The notes under the pieces: model-generated
The model's input: the letters and a program-made list of their open reading frames with translations, nothing else
Told to the model about the DNA's origin: nothing
The model's database searches: none
In this document: positions 50,776 through 59,613 of the stretch, one piece after another
Layout: each line of letters begins with the position of its first letter
How positions within the stretch are numbered: the first letter of the stretch is position 1
Translations under genes and position numbers: made by a program
NCBI RefSeq assembly: GCF_014641855.1
Contig: NZ_BMII01000024.1
Location: 1-64,000, forward strand
Length of the DNA: 64,000 nucleotides
Direction: 5' to 3'
DNA from: Shewanella inventionis
GTDB taxonomy: Bacteria; Pseudomonadota; Gammaproteobacteria; Enterobacterales; Shewanellaceae

Positions 50776-52989
50776 ATGTTGGGCATTTATTTTGTTGGAA
50801 TTAATATTGATAAATTTAGCGCGAAGCGCCGGTGTGATAAGGGTGATATTTTACGTTATCAATCAGGTATCTATTTCGAAAATGAACTTCAAAATTCTGA
50901 ATCAAGCACCACTCTCGCTAAAAACATCAAAAGATTAGAGCAAAGCGTAAGGTTTTACGCCCCATGGATAGTCAGTTATTTAAATCCAAACAGTACATTA
51001 GTTGCTTCAAGCGCCTATTTTAAATCTGCTTCAGAAAATAACACCATATTTATTGATGGTGTTACCAATGGCAGAAAATCCTCAATAGGCTCCAGAATTT
51101 TAGAGGATTACCCAGACTTCGATGCTGACGTGAGTATCAACATCGAGCGTTTAAGGCTTCCTAACCAGTTGAGCAATGCTAACGTCGTTTCAGAATCAAT
51201 GAGTGTAGACAATATCAATATGCTCTTATCTTCATTACCAGATAATCAAGATTCTGAATTAATCAAAGAACGCTTATCAAACTTTGATATAAAGTTTACC
51301 TCGTTCGAGAGAACCTTGAGCGACATGGTGAGATGGGATAAAACTGATCCGCGTTCACTAAGTGATATCGATTTGATTGCATTTCTAAGTGATAACGACG
51401 TTGATATCACAACGATGAGTGGGACTGAAAGGTTCAAAGTGCATCTTCAGCAAAAAGTATATCCAATGTGTTCGAATAGCCAGATTGAGCAAATCAAATC
51501 AAGGCTGAACTACATACTGGATAACCAGATGGATCGAGGCATTTATGATGCGCTAAAACGAATGAATTTTAAGTTCGAAGCCAAAAACGCAAAACAGATT
51601 TATGACGTTTACCATTTTAATGACAAAAAACTTAAACTCTACAATATAGATGGAGTTAAGTGGGCCGCAAGTGGAAGCAATTGGTTAGTGCCACTTGAAA
51701 ATGGAACAATTGGACATGTGTTACCAAAGTCAATTGCCGGGATGCTTCCAGAAATTCATAAGATTGACCATCATAATTTCGAAGCGTTTTTTAATAAAGC
51801 TTCTCGATTCATGTCTAACATTCAGATAGTTGAACAGTCTAAAGACGTCGGGTTCTTTGATTATCACACACATTACTTAACAGATAATGAAGTTTTCAAT
51901 GGTGAGGTTTTAGGAATCCCGGACCTAGAAGACCGTTTTGCCTACAATATGACTGGTATGGCTATGGCTGAAGGTGTGCCAAAAATATCAGGTGTACAAA
52001 TCAAAATGCCAATGAATCTGGATTCGGCAGGCGACAAGATGCAATTAAGCGTAGCGCTAGGTAAGCCGTTTACGCATATTCTAAAAGTACCAGGAGTCGA
52101 TCAACAAAACTTTGTAATGGGTGAATGGTTTGGATTAAAGGCTGTAGAGCATGCTGGTGCTAGCAGTGTCTCAAAACATCAAATAGCAGAGATAAAACAA
52201 GGAGCCGTTACGACTTACGCATTGGTTTCAGAGCGCTTTGATATATCAAATGACAAGAGCAAGAAACTTCGCGCAATTGATTTATTGTCTTTGTTAGATC
52301 TTGACAACAAAGATAAATATGGGAAGTCATCTGAGTTGGTGTTTCAATGCTTGAACGGCATTCAGCAAAACCGGGAACAGGCAAAAAATGATGTCTATAA
52401 ATTGATGATGACAAGTGTGATCTGCGCAAATACAGACTTGCACTTGAAAAACCTGTCCTTCATGAAAGATGAACGATTTGGTGGTAGCGTAGAAAATAAC
52501 ACCACCTGTATCGCGCCGTTTTACGATGTAGTCGTATCAACCGTTATGCCGGGCTATGAGCACCAAAAACAATCCTTAAGTATTAACGGTACTTTTTACC
52601 CTGAAACCTCAGATTTAATACAGTTCGGCATGAATATGTTGGACATAACTGAAGCTGAGTCAAAAAAACGCCTTGAAAGTGTGTGTTGGGATATTTTCAA
52701 ATTTACCAAAAATTGTAAATCATTATATCCTGAAGTGGCCGCCCTAAAGCCTTTACAGCATGCCTTGGATGTTTGCGCTGAAACAGTGCTAGGCAACATT
52801 GTAAAATACGCACCAAGTTTGCAAACAGGAAAGTGGTCAGATGTAGGGATACAGTACAGCCAGTTATCGCATACTGATCTCGAAGGTTATAAAAACTTGC
52901 CAGAATTAAACCATGAAGCAATTCTCAGGCAGCAACATCAAGATTCATTAACTGAAAAAGAAGTACCGTTTAAATTTCAAGCCTTTTAG
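50776..52989 (+). CDS. Oversized HipA-like Ser/Thr kinase
   Basis: HipA-family kinases phosphorylate host targets and are usually toxins of toxin-antitoxin pairs, about 440 aa long. This protein is 737 aa. The C-terminal part has the HipA kinase motifs: THILKVPG near 434, a LVSERFDI block near 484, the catalytic NTDLHLKN (about 552-559) and the metal-binding IAPFYDVV near 580. The N-terminal 400 residues are an extension that I cannot match. No HipB-like partner is adjacent. Confidence 0.75.
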   Translation: MLGIYFVGINIDKFSAKRRCDKGDILRYQSGIYFENELQNSESSTTLAKNIKRLEQSVRFYAPWIVSYLNPNSTLVASSAYFKSASENNTIFIDGVTNGRKSSIGSRILEDYPDFDADVSINIERLRLPNQLSNANVVSESMSVDNINMLLSSLPDNQDSELIKERLSNFDIKFTSFERTLSDMVRWDKTDPRSLSDIDLIAFLSDNDVDITTMSGTERFKVHLQQKVYPMCSNSQIEQIKSRLNYILDNQMDRGIYDALKRMNFKFEAKNAKQIYDVYHFNDKKLKLYNIDGVKWAASGSNWLVPLENGTIGHVLPKSIAGMLPEIHKIDHHNFEAFFNKASRFMSNIQIVEQSKDVGFFDYHTHYLTDNEVFNGEVLGIPDLEDRFAYNMTGMAMAEGVPKISGVQIKMPMNLDSAGDKMQLSVALGKPFTHILKVPGVDQQNFVMGEWFGLKAVEHAGASSVSKHQIAEIKQGAVTTYALVSERFDISNDKSKKLRAIDLLSLLDLDNKDKYGKSSELVFQCLNGIQQNREQAKNDVYKLMMTSVICANTDLHLKNLSFMKDERFGGSVENNTTCIAPFYDVVVSTVMPGYEHQKQSLSINGTFYPETSDLIQFGMNMLDITEAESKKRLESVCWDIFKFTKNCKSLYPEVAALKPLQHALDVCAETVLGNIVKYAPSLQTGKWSDVGIQYSQLSHTDLEGYKNLPELNHEAILRQQHQDSLTEKEVPFKFQAF

Positions 52990-53027
52990 ATAATAAGCAC
53001 TGCTATCGTTTGTTTGATTCTGTGGTG

Positions 53028-54941
53028 CTATTTTCTATTGAAAATCTTAATAATCTCCTTGCCAAAAACAGAGCTCCGCTGGGAGCCATAAAACTCATTA
53101 ATCGTATTCAATTCATGAATACTTTTTGGCTTGCTCTGTGAAATTATTTTTAAAGTTTTATCGTTAAATACTGACATCTCAGGGATGTTAAGCCGTTTAG
53201 CGACTGTTTTTCTGATTATGCAAAGTTGTGTTTCGATAGGATCGTTCAAGTTAAGGTTCACCGTAGGAATTCTATTGCGGCTCAGTGAATTTGTTGGCCT
53301 GTCATTGTAATCCTCGACGTTGTTTTGAGTTGATAAAGACGTGTAAGGATTTCGATATAGCTGGTGGCTTTTTTGGTTAGATATCGGCTTTACTTGTGAT
53401 TTATACTGCTCATCAGAAACATTGCCAGATGACACTCTGTTTTTCCATCGACTAATGCCAGGCGTTGAGTTTTGACAGACGGAGCATTTGCCACACCTGA
53501 CCTCATTTGTAGTGCCTATTAGCGAATTTAACGCTTGGACTTTGCAAGCGTGTAACTGCAAGATCCGATTTAGATCGCCCAATTGTGAGTTAACCGAAGA
53601 ATTGACATAATTAATAGAGCTTGGCAGTTTGCGATTCAAATTTAAAATATGGTATTTCGCTTGAAACCCATGCTCAAAATAGACAGTTTTTTTCAAAAAT
53701 GACAAGCTAGACAACTTGTCCATCACCCTAAAGACTGTTTGAGCTGGAAGGCCATAGTCTTTTGCGGTTTTGAAAATAAAGCTTTTGTCTAGTTCCATTG
53801 TTTGGGACTCAAGGAGGGCTTTAATTACTAGTTCAAATGATTCTAATGTCGGGAATTTACAATTTAATTCATAAACAGCGTGGTTAAATGAAACATCCTC
53901 CCTTTGCAACACATAAACATTTTTGATTGAACCTGTATGAATATTGCCAGCACCCATTATCGAGCAAAGGTGTGAAGCTGATAATGGCAACTGCGCGAGA
54001 ATAACTGTTTCAGCACCTGAGTCAACGATGTTTGAGTAGCGATTACTAATAAGAATGCCTGACTTTAAATTTTTGAATTTTGCAATTGCCTCGGCAGCTT
54101 CCTGAGATGAGGGGTTTGCTAATATAGAAATACACTCTTTATGCTTACACAATTCGTTGTAGAACGATTCACCGGCCTTTTTGTCACTAACCACCACAAT
54201 AGATTTCGTTTGTGTAGATGAGCAAATATGAGCGCATTCACGAAGCATTGCTGAAGTGTTCTTAACGCAAATAGATTCAAGCACAAGATGACCGAATGCG
54301 TAGTTAAGGATGCTGTAATGTGCGTTATGCAACCTTTGCCTTTGAATGATCTCTGTAATTTGTTGCTTAGTCAGGGTGTACCCAATGTATAGCTTGTTAC
54401 ATTCGAATGAACAATTACGCAGCTTACTTAACTCGACTTCAATAGCATAAATATGACAAAATAATTCGTCATAAATTGTTGAATAATGTAGGTGATCATG
54501 AGGAAATTTCTCAGAATTTAGAATTACAATAGTAACAGAGAATTGCACATCAATAGCTGACATCAATACATCGGATTTGGCGGCCTTATCCGGCGTAACA
54601 AAAAGCAAAGAAACATTTTTAGCTCTGAATGCTTCCAACCGTTGGTTAATCTCACTATCGCTTAATTGTCCATGTATGTAAGTTGCAAAGATGTTTGCCT
54701 CACTCAGTTTGTGGCAAATATCCATCATATCGTCGATAGAGTTTGAAATGATAATGGATTGCCGGCCAAGACTGGCTAACTGCGCAATAGATACCTCATC
54801 AATTAATTCATACTTAGGTCCAGAAACTAGGTATTTATTATGTTCCCCAATCCCTTTAATAATCTCATCCTGAGCGGGATTTATGTGAAAAATATTAAAC
54901 GCTTTCTTAAGGATGTATTTTAGAGTTGGCTTATTGGACAT
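53028..54941 (-). CDS. RecQ-like protein with lost helicase motifs
   Basis: This 637-aa protein follows the RecQ layout: two RecA-like domains, a winged-helix-like region, the Cys-x(18)-Cys-GKC-SVC zinc site near residues 460-485, and an HRDC-like C-terminus (last 75 residues). The catalytic motifs are degraded: the P-loop position reads LVSGPKYELIDE with no GKS/T, the DEAH position reads ILNSEKFPHDH, and motif VI lacks its Arg pair. It is probably an ATPase-dead DNA-binding paralogue. It is convergent with the HipA-like gene. Confidence 0.7.
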   Translation of the reverse strand: MSNKPTLKYILKKAFNIFHINPAQDEIIKGIGEHNKYLVSGPKYELIDEVSIAQLASLGRQSIIISNSIDDMMDICHKLSEANIFATYIHGQLSDSEINQRLEAFRAKNVSLLFVTPDKAAKSDVLMSAIDVQFSVTIVILNSEKFPHDHLHYSTIYDELFCHIYAIEVELSKLRNCSFECNKLYIGYTLTKQQITEIIQRQRLHNAHYSILNYAFGHLVLESICVKNTSAMLRECAHICSSTQTKSIVVVSDKKAGESFYNELCKHKECISILANPSSQEAAEAIAKFKNLKSGILISNRYSNIVDSGAETVILAQLPLSASHLCSIMGAGNIHTGSIKNVYVLQREDVSFNHAVYELNCKFPTLESFELVIKALLESQTMELDKSFIFKTAKDYGLPAQTVFRVMDKLSSLSFLKKTVYFEHGFQAKYHILNLNRKLPSSINYVNSSVNSQLGDLNRILQLHACKVQALNSLIGTTNEVRCGKCSVCQNSTPGISRWKNRVSSGNVSDEQYKSQVKPISNQKSHQLYRNPYTSLSTQNNVEDYNDRPTNSLSRNRIPTVNLNLNDPIETQLCIIRKTVAKRLNIPEMSVFNDKTLKIISQSKPKSIHELNTINEFYGSQRSSVFGKEIIKIFNRK

Positions 54942-54955
54942 TTATCACCCCATCT

Positions 54956-54971
54956 TTACTTATCAGGTAGT
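54956..54971 (+). promoter_or_regulatory. RTACT-N6-RTACT-like element, divergent region
   Basis: TTACTTATCAGGTAGT lies in the 77-bp region between the RecQ-like gene (start 54941) and the plus-strand gene at 55019. It is 14 bp from the first and 47 bp from the second. Confidence 0.5.
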
Positions 54972-55018
54972 AATGAAGTATATTTCAAATTAGTCAAAAA
55001 AACATCAGGTATCTATCG

Positions 55019-55480
55019 ATGACCATAGAACATGCAGAATTATTAAAGCTTTGGCTAGTGCATCAAAAGCGGCTTACAAAGCTTTTGGATGTCCAAAGAA
55101 ATTTAGAATCCTTAATGGCTCATTACAAATTAGAGTGCATTCAAAAAAGCAATAAATCGATTTCCACTCTCTCGTTGATTAACGATGCAGTGACAGAAAT
55201 GGAAGACCTGCTGGCCCAGGATTTCACTATGGATGAGATCACACTTACCCAGGCGACTCTCACTGACGATACACCTTCACAACATCAACAACAAGCGGAG
55301 CAAATGCAGCAGCGTACTATGAATAGTAAACCTGCTTCATTGGAAGAGAAATTAGCAATGCTGAATGCTGGTGGCGTGACAGATGTACGTAGCAAAGTGA
55401 CACATAATCACTTTGGTAAGCAGAATGGCTCGACAAATCCACCCGATGATTTATCGAATGCCATAAGAAGCTCATTCTAG
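55019..55480 (+). CDS. Hypothetical protein, 153 aa
   Basis: This helical protein has a Gln-rich middle (QHQQQAEQMQQR) and is divergent from the RecQ-like gene. There is no signal or membrane segment. The following 13-bp palindrome lies 11 bp after its stop. Family unknown; a DNA-binding or adaptor role is possible. Confidence 0.55.
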   Translation: MTIEHAELLKLWLVHQKRLTKLLDVQRNLESLMAHYKLECIQKSNKSISTLSLINDAVTEMEDLLAQDFTMDEITLTQATLTDDTPSQHQQQAEQMQQRTMNSKPASLEEKLAMLNAGGVTDVRSKVTHNHFGKQNGSTNPPDDLSNAIRSSF

Positions 55481-55491
55481 GCCAGAATCGT

Positions 55492-55504
55492 TAAAGTAAC
55501 TTTA
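55492..55504. promoter_or_regulatory. 13-bp palindrome TAAAGTWACTTTA, copy 5
   Basis: TAAAGTAACTTTA lies between 55480 and the gene at 55515, just before an AAGGTG ribosome-binding site. Confidence 0.6.
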
Positions 55505-55514
55505 AGGTGTAGTG

Positions 55515-55718
55515 ATGATTAAATTAAATGACTCGTTTGGATTAGACCAGCGAATTGACAATATCAATAAAAAAATGAGCGACGAGCACCGTAGGTTAGG
55601 GATTATTTCAAGAGCGCTCTCGATGGCTGAGCTAAATCTGTTTAAGAAGGTTGATTCACTAATTACCCAGTCAGCAGAATATAAAGCAAATGTGAGCCGT
55701 TTGAAAACTAAGCTTTAG
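55515..55718 (+). CDS. Small helical protein, 67 aa
   Basis: The ATG at 55515 is preferred over the GTG codon directly before it. The product is short, charged and helical, and is probably cotranscribed with 55019-55480. No family is recognised. Confidence 0.5.
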   Translation: MIKLNDSFGLDQRIDNINKKMSDEHRRLGIISRALSMAELNLFKKVDSLITQSAEYKANVSRLKTKL

Positions 55719-55815
55719 GGCGAAGTTAAAGGTTAATATGTTTGTTTAACTATGTTATTGAATTCAATAGAAACATACATATAATTCTCAGTAAACTTAC
55801 TTATTTAAGGGATAT

Positions 55816-57162
55816 ATGAAAAGTTTAGCCACTTTGATTTTTTTAATGCTTATTTCACTGCCTTTGTATGCCTTTCAACGGGATGTTGTGGAGCATGCTT
55901 TAAAAGAAGGTGATTATAAAGGTAATTTGATAGCTGTTTCACTTACGACAACAGCTGCGGAGAAGGGAGATAAGGATGCTCAGTTCTTCCTTGCGACCAT
56001 GTATAGAGATGGGAAAGTAATAGATGAAAATCTTCAAGAGGCAGTAAAGTGGTTCACAAAGTCTGCTGAGCAAGGGCATGTGGAAGCTCAGGGTGTTCTT
56101 GGCTCTATGTATTATTTTGGTAGAGGAGTACCTAAGAATTATCAAGAGGCAGCGAAATGGGTGACCAAAGCAGCTGAGCAAGGGCTTGCTAATGCTCAAT
56201 ATGTTCTTGGCACCATGTATGAGAATGGTGAGGGTGTTTCTCAGAACAACCAAGAAGCTTTAAAATGGTACAAAAAATCTGCTGCACAAGGAGGTGTCGA
56301 TGCTCAATATCACCTTGGCGAGATTTACTGGAACGGAATTTGGGTGTCTCAGAATCGACAAGAAGCCCTTAAATGGTACAAATCGGCCGCTGAACAAGGT
56401 GATTCTCATGCTCAAATGAAGATTGGTCTAGAGTATTTTAAGGGAGAGTTTTTCCCGCAAAATTCAGAAGAAGCAATCCGGTGGTTTAAAAAAGCAGCTG
56501 AGCAAGGTCTTCTTAGTGCTCAACTTCTACTTGGCGAGATTTATTGGAATGGCACATCCGTCAAGCAGGATCGTCAAGAAGCTTTTAAATGGTATAAATT
56601 AGCTGCTAAACAAGGGGATTCTACTGCTCAACAGAAGGTTGCCTTGGTATATATTACAGGAGAATTAACTACTCAAAATTTTGAACTTGCAACTTGGTGG
56701 TTTAAAAAAGCAGCTGAGCAGGGGCATGCTGTCGCCCAATATTCACTTTATATGTTGTATGACGAGGGGTATTGGGTACCTAAAAGTCATCAAGAAGCCG
56801 TTCAGTGGTTAAAAAAATCAGCAGAGCAGGGTATTGCTCAAGCTCAAAGTGATCTTTCTGTTTTGTATTTTAATGGCAAAGAATTACCTCAGAATCACCG
56901 CGAAGCATTTAAATGGAGCAAAAAAGCAGCTGAACAAGGGTACGCGGTAGCTCAATTCAATCTCGCTAAGATGTATTATAATGGGTATGGAGTTGAAAAA
57001 GACATTAAAAAATCATACATCTGGAATGCGGTAGCGGCTGCTTCTGGGCACGAAGATGCAAAAAAATATAGAGATCTTGATGCAGAGAATTTATCACAAG
57101 ATGAACTGTACCAAGCACAATCAGAGGCTGCAGAACTCTACGAAAAGTACGGAAGTCATTGA
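55816..57162 (+). CDS. Exported Sel1-repeat protein, 448 aa
   Basis: A signal peptide (ending LYAFQ) is followed by ten Sel1-type repeats of 36 residues (about residues 50-410), each with AEQG-x-x-x-AQ-x-x-LG-x-x-Y-x-x-G. Such solenoids mediate protein contacts in the periplasm or at the surface. The final 35 residues are non-repetitive and helical. An AAGGGAT site precedes the ATG. It may serve host interaction or envelope assembly; its link to transfer is unknown. Confidence 0.85.
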   Translation: MKSLATLIFLMLISLPLYAFQRDVVEHALKEGDYKGNLIAVSLTTTAAEKGDKDAQFFLATMYRDGKVIDENLQEAVKWFTKSAEQGHVEAQGVLGSMYYFGRGVPKNYQEAAKWVTKAAEQGLANAQYVLGTMYENGEGVSQNNQEALKWYKKSAAQGGVDAQYHLGEIYWNGIWVSQNRQEALKWYKSAAEQGDSHAQMKIGLEYFKGEFFPQNSEEAIRWFKKAAEQGLLSAQLLLGEIYWNGTSVKQDRQEAFKWYKLAAKQGDSTAQQKVALVYITGELTTQNFELATWWFKKAAEQGHAVAQYSLYMLYDEGYWVPKSHQEAVQWLKKSAEQGIAQAQSDLSVLYFNGKELPQNHREAFKWSKKAAEQGYAVAQFNLAKMYYNGYGVEKDIKKSYIWNAVAAASGHEDAKKYRDLDAENLSQDELYQAQSEAAELYEKYGSH

Positions 57163-57417
57163 CCTAAAGGCTAATAATGACCTTTTAACATTACGAACGG
57201 TGCTTGTCAGATTAGATTTTAGCTAAATGTTGCTAAGCACCTAAAACGATTGACGGAACTGTGCGGGAGTGAGCCATAACAAGTAATGCACTTTGCAACC
57301 GAGCATGTTGAATCCTTGAAGCAGTATTGAAGGCTTGATTTAATTGCTCGGTTACAAATTAAACGCTCATGCGGTAGCCCCACGTTATACGCTTTTTGAC
57401 ATGCTCCCCGCCAAAAT
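57163..57417. mobile_element. Possible mobile-element remnant before repeat copy 2
   Basis: No gene is seen in these 255 bp. The stretch from about 57240, including CTGTGCGGGAGTGAGCCA and the GC-rich CGGTAGCCCCACG, differs in base composition from its AT-rich surroundings. It ends in a CCCCGCC hairpin arm that joins the 60-bp repeat. It may be the decayed right end of an IS200/IS605-type element; no transposase fragment can be proven. Confidence 0.35.
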
Positions 57418-57477
57418 GACGGGGCTACTCGCTCGTTATCAAGTTAAGCGCTAGATTTGAGCGGGTTTATTTGGTGT
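57418..57477. repeat. 60-bp direct repeat, copy 2
   Basis: This copy is identical to 68-127 in the same orientation. It overlaps the last codons (57451-57477) of the minus-strand gene 57451-58431, so the C-terminus of that protein is coded by the repeat. Confidence 0.9.
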
Positions 57478-58431
57478 CAGTCCATAGAGGTTTAATGATG
57501 AATCGATGCAATGGTATTTTTTATTGTTTCTATCTTTGTTGGTCCTAGGCTTAAAATTCTTCAACCCTGTGACATCGATATCATCGCTGATCAAGATAAA
57601 TGGGATAGGGCAGGTAAAGTTAATAAGCTTCGCACCCTTACGACGAATATTAACTGACGGTTGTGGTGGGATAGGCCTTCTTAATCTCAGTTCTACATCA
57701 TTAGATAATGCCGACAGGTGTTGAGCTGTAATAATTAAAGCTTTGACCTTTAAATCAGCGTTAGCAGAGTAATCAGCTGTTCTATTCAGCCTATCTACCA
57801 TACGATTAATCTTGGCGATCATTTCACTTGGCGTTGTTTTATCTGATAACGTCTTAGAAGACCAATGAAAATCAATATTGTTGATAGAGTCGTCATTAAT
57901 CACCCGCAAGTGTCGAGTTACTTGTAATTTAATAAGGTGGGGAAAGTACGATAAAAAGAAATTATTACGGTCAAAAGTCATATCTTCATCAGTTACCAAA
58001 TCGGCCTTAAACAGTTCGGCTAACACTTTTTTTTGCATGTTTACCAAGTCACACAGCTCTATTAAAGCCTCTACTTGTTCCTTGGGATTATCTTTAATTG
58101 AAATCTGGATGTAACCTGCGGCACGATAGGTGTTTTTTGATGTTGTACCGCAATGGTTAAAAAAGTCGTAATAAGATTTTTTAGCTTCAATGAAAGCAGT
58201 AAAATCGTCATCAACTACCAAGACATCAATCTCTTGAGAGCCATCAAAAGCTTTGTCACTAATTGTTTTATCTAACTGTTGCTCTGCAATTTTATAAAGT
58301 TGGCAAGAGCGCACCTTCATCGAGTCTAAATGAGCATTAAGTTGCTTAACAAACATCGTAAGTTTATCGAGCTCGCTTTTGATGGTTTTTGAGTATTCTT
58401 GCTCGGAAAGGAATTTGGGTAATTGACTCAT
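57451..58431 (-). CDS. Hypothetical protein, 326 aa, C-terminus inside the repeat
   Basis: This soluble protein starts at an ATG preceded by AGGGG. Near residues 68-84 it has an IDVLVVDDDFTAFIEAKKS segment, where Asp and Glu-x-Lys fit the core of a PD-(D/E)XK nuclease, but the call is weak. The last nine residues (TPNKPAQI and stop region) come from the 60-bp repeat, which suggests that the gene was cut by insertion and acquired a new stop. Confidence 0.6.
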   Translation of the reverse strand: MSQLPKFLSEQEYSKTIKSELDKLTMFVKQLNAHLDSMKVRSCQLYKIAEQQLDKTISDKAFDGSQEIDVLVVDDDFTAFIEAKKSYYDFFNHCGTTSKNTYRAAGYIQISIKDNPKEQVEALIELCDLVNMQKKVLAELFKADLVTDEDMTFDRNNFFLSYFPHLIKLQVTRHLRVINDDSINNIDFHWSSKTLSDKTTPSEMIAKINRMVDRLNRTADYSANADLKVKALIITAQHLSALSNDVELRLRRPIPPQPSVNIRRKGAKLINFTCPIPFILISDDIDVTGLKNFKPRTNKDRNNKKYHCIDSSLNLYGLTPNKPAQI

Positions 58432-58503
58432 GCTAACCCCTTATGAATCGGATTCTTATTGTAAACGATCTAGATTTGTTTTAAAAATATGCTATCATGC
58501 AAT

Positions 58504-58519
58504 ATACTTGTTGTATACT
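58504..58519 (+). promoter_or_regulatory. RTACT-N6-RTACT element before 58583
   Basis: ATACTTGTTGTATACT is a perfect ATACT-N6-ATACT repeat with a different centre. It is 63 bp before the ATG, further than at most genes, because a hairpin lies in between. Confidence 0.6.
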
Positions 58520-58530
58520 AGATAAGTAAG

Positions 58531-58554
58531 TTTCAGGTTGATGCCAACCTGAAA
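58531..58554 (+). promoter_or_regulatory. 5-prime leader hairpin
   Basis: TTTCAGGTTG and CAACCTGAAA form a perfect ten-base-pair stem with a four-base loop between the promoter element and the gene at 58583. No T-run follows. It could stabilise the mRNA or be a protein-binding site. Confidence 0.6.
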
Positions 58555-58582
58555 CCAACTAGAACCCATATCGGTGGTCACA

Positions 58583-59152
58583 ATGAAGATTATTAAAGCG
58601 GTGTCGCTGGCTGTTTTAGGTGTTGTAGCAAGTGCTAACGCAATGCCAAATAGAACTGAACTAGAATTGTTTGATAACTGGAAAGTCGCTTACTTGCAGC
58701 CAGAAAATGAGTATTGGGCTTATGCAGAACTAACCGAAGGTTATAATATTGCGCTGGTGGCTGGTAGTGATGTGGTTGGCCCAGGTTGTCGAGTGACAAA
58801 TGTTGCGGTTTTCTCGGATGTTAAAACACTACAGCGTGCAAATATCACAGCAAGAATTACATTCGGAGAGTCGGGAGAGAATAAGCTAGAGGGTTTGTTG
58901 GTCGAAAACCGGCGTCCATGGGCTTCAATGTATAGCGTAGTGAATACATCAACCAAGTACATTGATGAGTTTGTCGATAATGTTTATAACACAAACGATA
59001 AAGCAATGACCCTAACATTACACGATGAGAATGAATTTGTTGCCAAGGATGTTTTAGATATGTCCGGTGTACGAAGTGCCTATATTCGTATGATTGAACG
59101 CTGCCAATTAGGTTCACAACGAAGGATTAAATCAACATATGGGTTCAAATAA
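58583..59152 (+). CDS. Exported hypothetical protein, 189 aa
   Basis: ATG 58583 gives a standard signal peptide (MKIIKAVSLAVLGVVASANA). The mature protein of about 170 residues is beta-rich with two Cys and is not recognised. It heads a small operon (58583-60062) with its own promoter element and leader hairpin. Its role is likely periplasmic or at the outer surface, for example in exclusion or stabilisation, but this is a guess. Confidence 0.6.
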   Translation: MKIIKAVSLAVLGVVASANAMPNRTELELFDNWKVAYLQPENEYWAYAELTEGYNIALVAGSDVVGPGCRVTNVAVFSDVKTLQRANITARITFGESGENKLEGLLVENRRPWASMYSVVNTSTKYIDEFVDNVYNTNDKAMTLTLHDENEFVAKDVLDMSGVRSAYIRMIERCQLGSQRRIKSTYGFK

Positions 59153-59613
59153 TGGATGAGTCAATCGACGCGATGCTGCTCGCATTTAGCAAAAGCTTAC
59201 CAGTGAATGATAACGACCTGTATAATGAGGCCCTTGATGATTCATTCCAGTTATCTAATTTTGATAACATTGATTCCTGCAACGAAACTGAAGTGTTGAG
59301 TTTGCTTGATTGGTTCAAAAACGACCCTTTATCAATAAAAATTATTTTAGAATCATGTGAAGAAAATTATGAACAAACCCAGCTAGAGTTATTGCTTGAG
59401 CGATTATGTTATACCGAACTGATATTAAATGAGCTTGTTGTTAACATGGTGATAAAGCATCACTCCAAATGGAAAACTTTAGTGACTACTAATTTAAACG
59501 GGATTTGCCCGGTTACATTGCTGTACTTAAAAAAACAGTATTCATTAATAGATATTCTTCTGAGTGCAGGATTGACTAAGCGTGATTTAATGGGGATAAA
59601 ACCGGAATGTTAA
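59152..59613 (+). CDS. Hypothetical acidic protein, 153 aa
   Basis: The start overlaps the previous stop by one base (AATAATGG). The protein is acidic and helical, with no signal or membrane segment. No family is recognised. Confidence 0.55.
   Translation: MDESIDAMLLAFSKSLPVNDNDLYNEALDDSFQLSNFDNIDSCNETEVLSLLDWFKNDPLSIKIILESCEENYEQTQLELLLERLCYTELILNELVVNMVIKHHSKWKTLVTTNLNGICPVTLLYLKKQYSLIDILLSAGLTKRDLMGIKPEC

Noticed and set aside
57163-57417. tRNA or stable RNA gene
   Set aside because: No cloverleaf or known RNA signature could be built; composition fits a decayed insertion element better.
68-57477. 60-bp repeats as attL/attR of the element
   Set aside because: The shared 16-bp control element continues outside the pair to 60718 and the recombinase is not near either copy, so a mobile-element end is more likely; not fully excluded.
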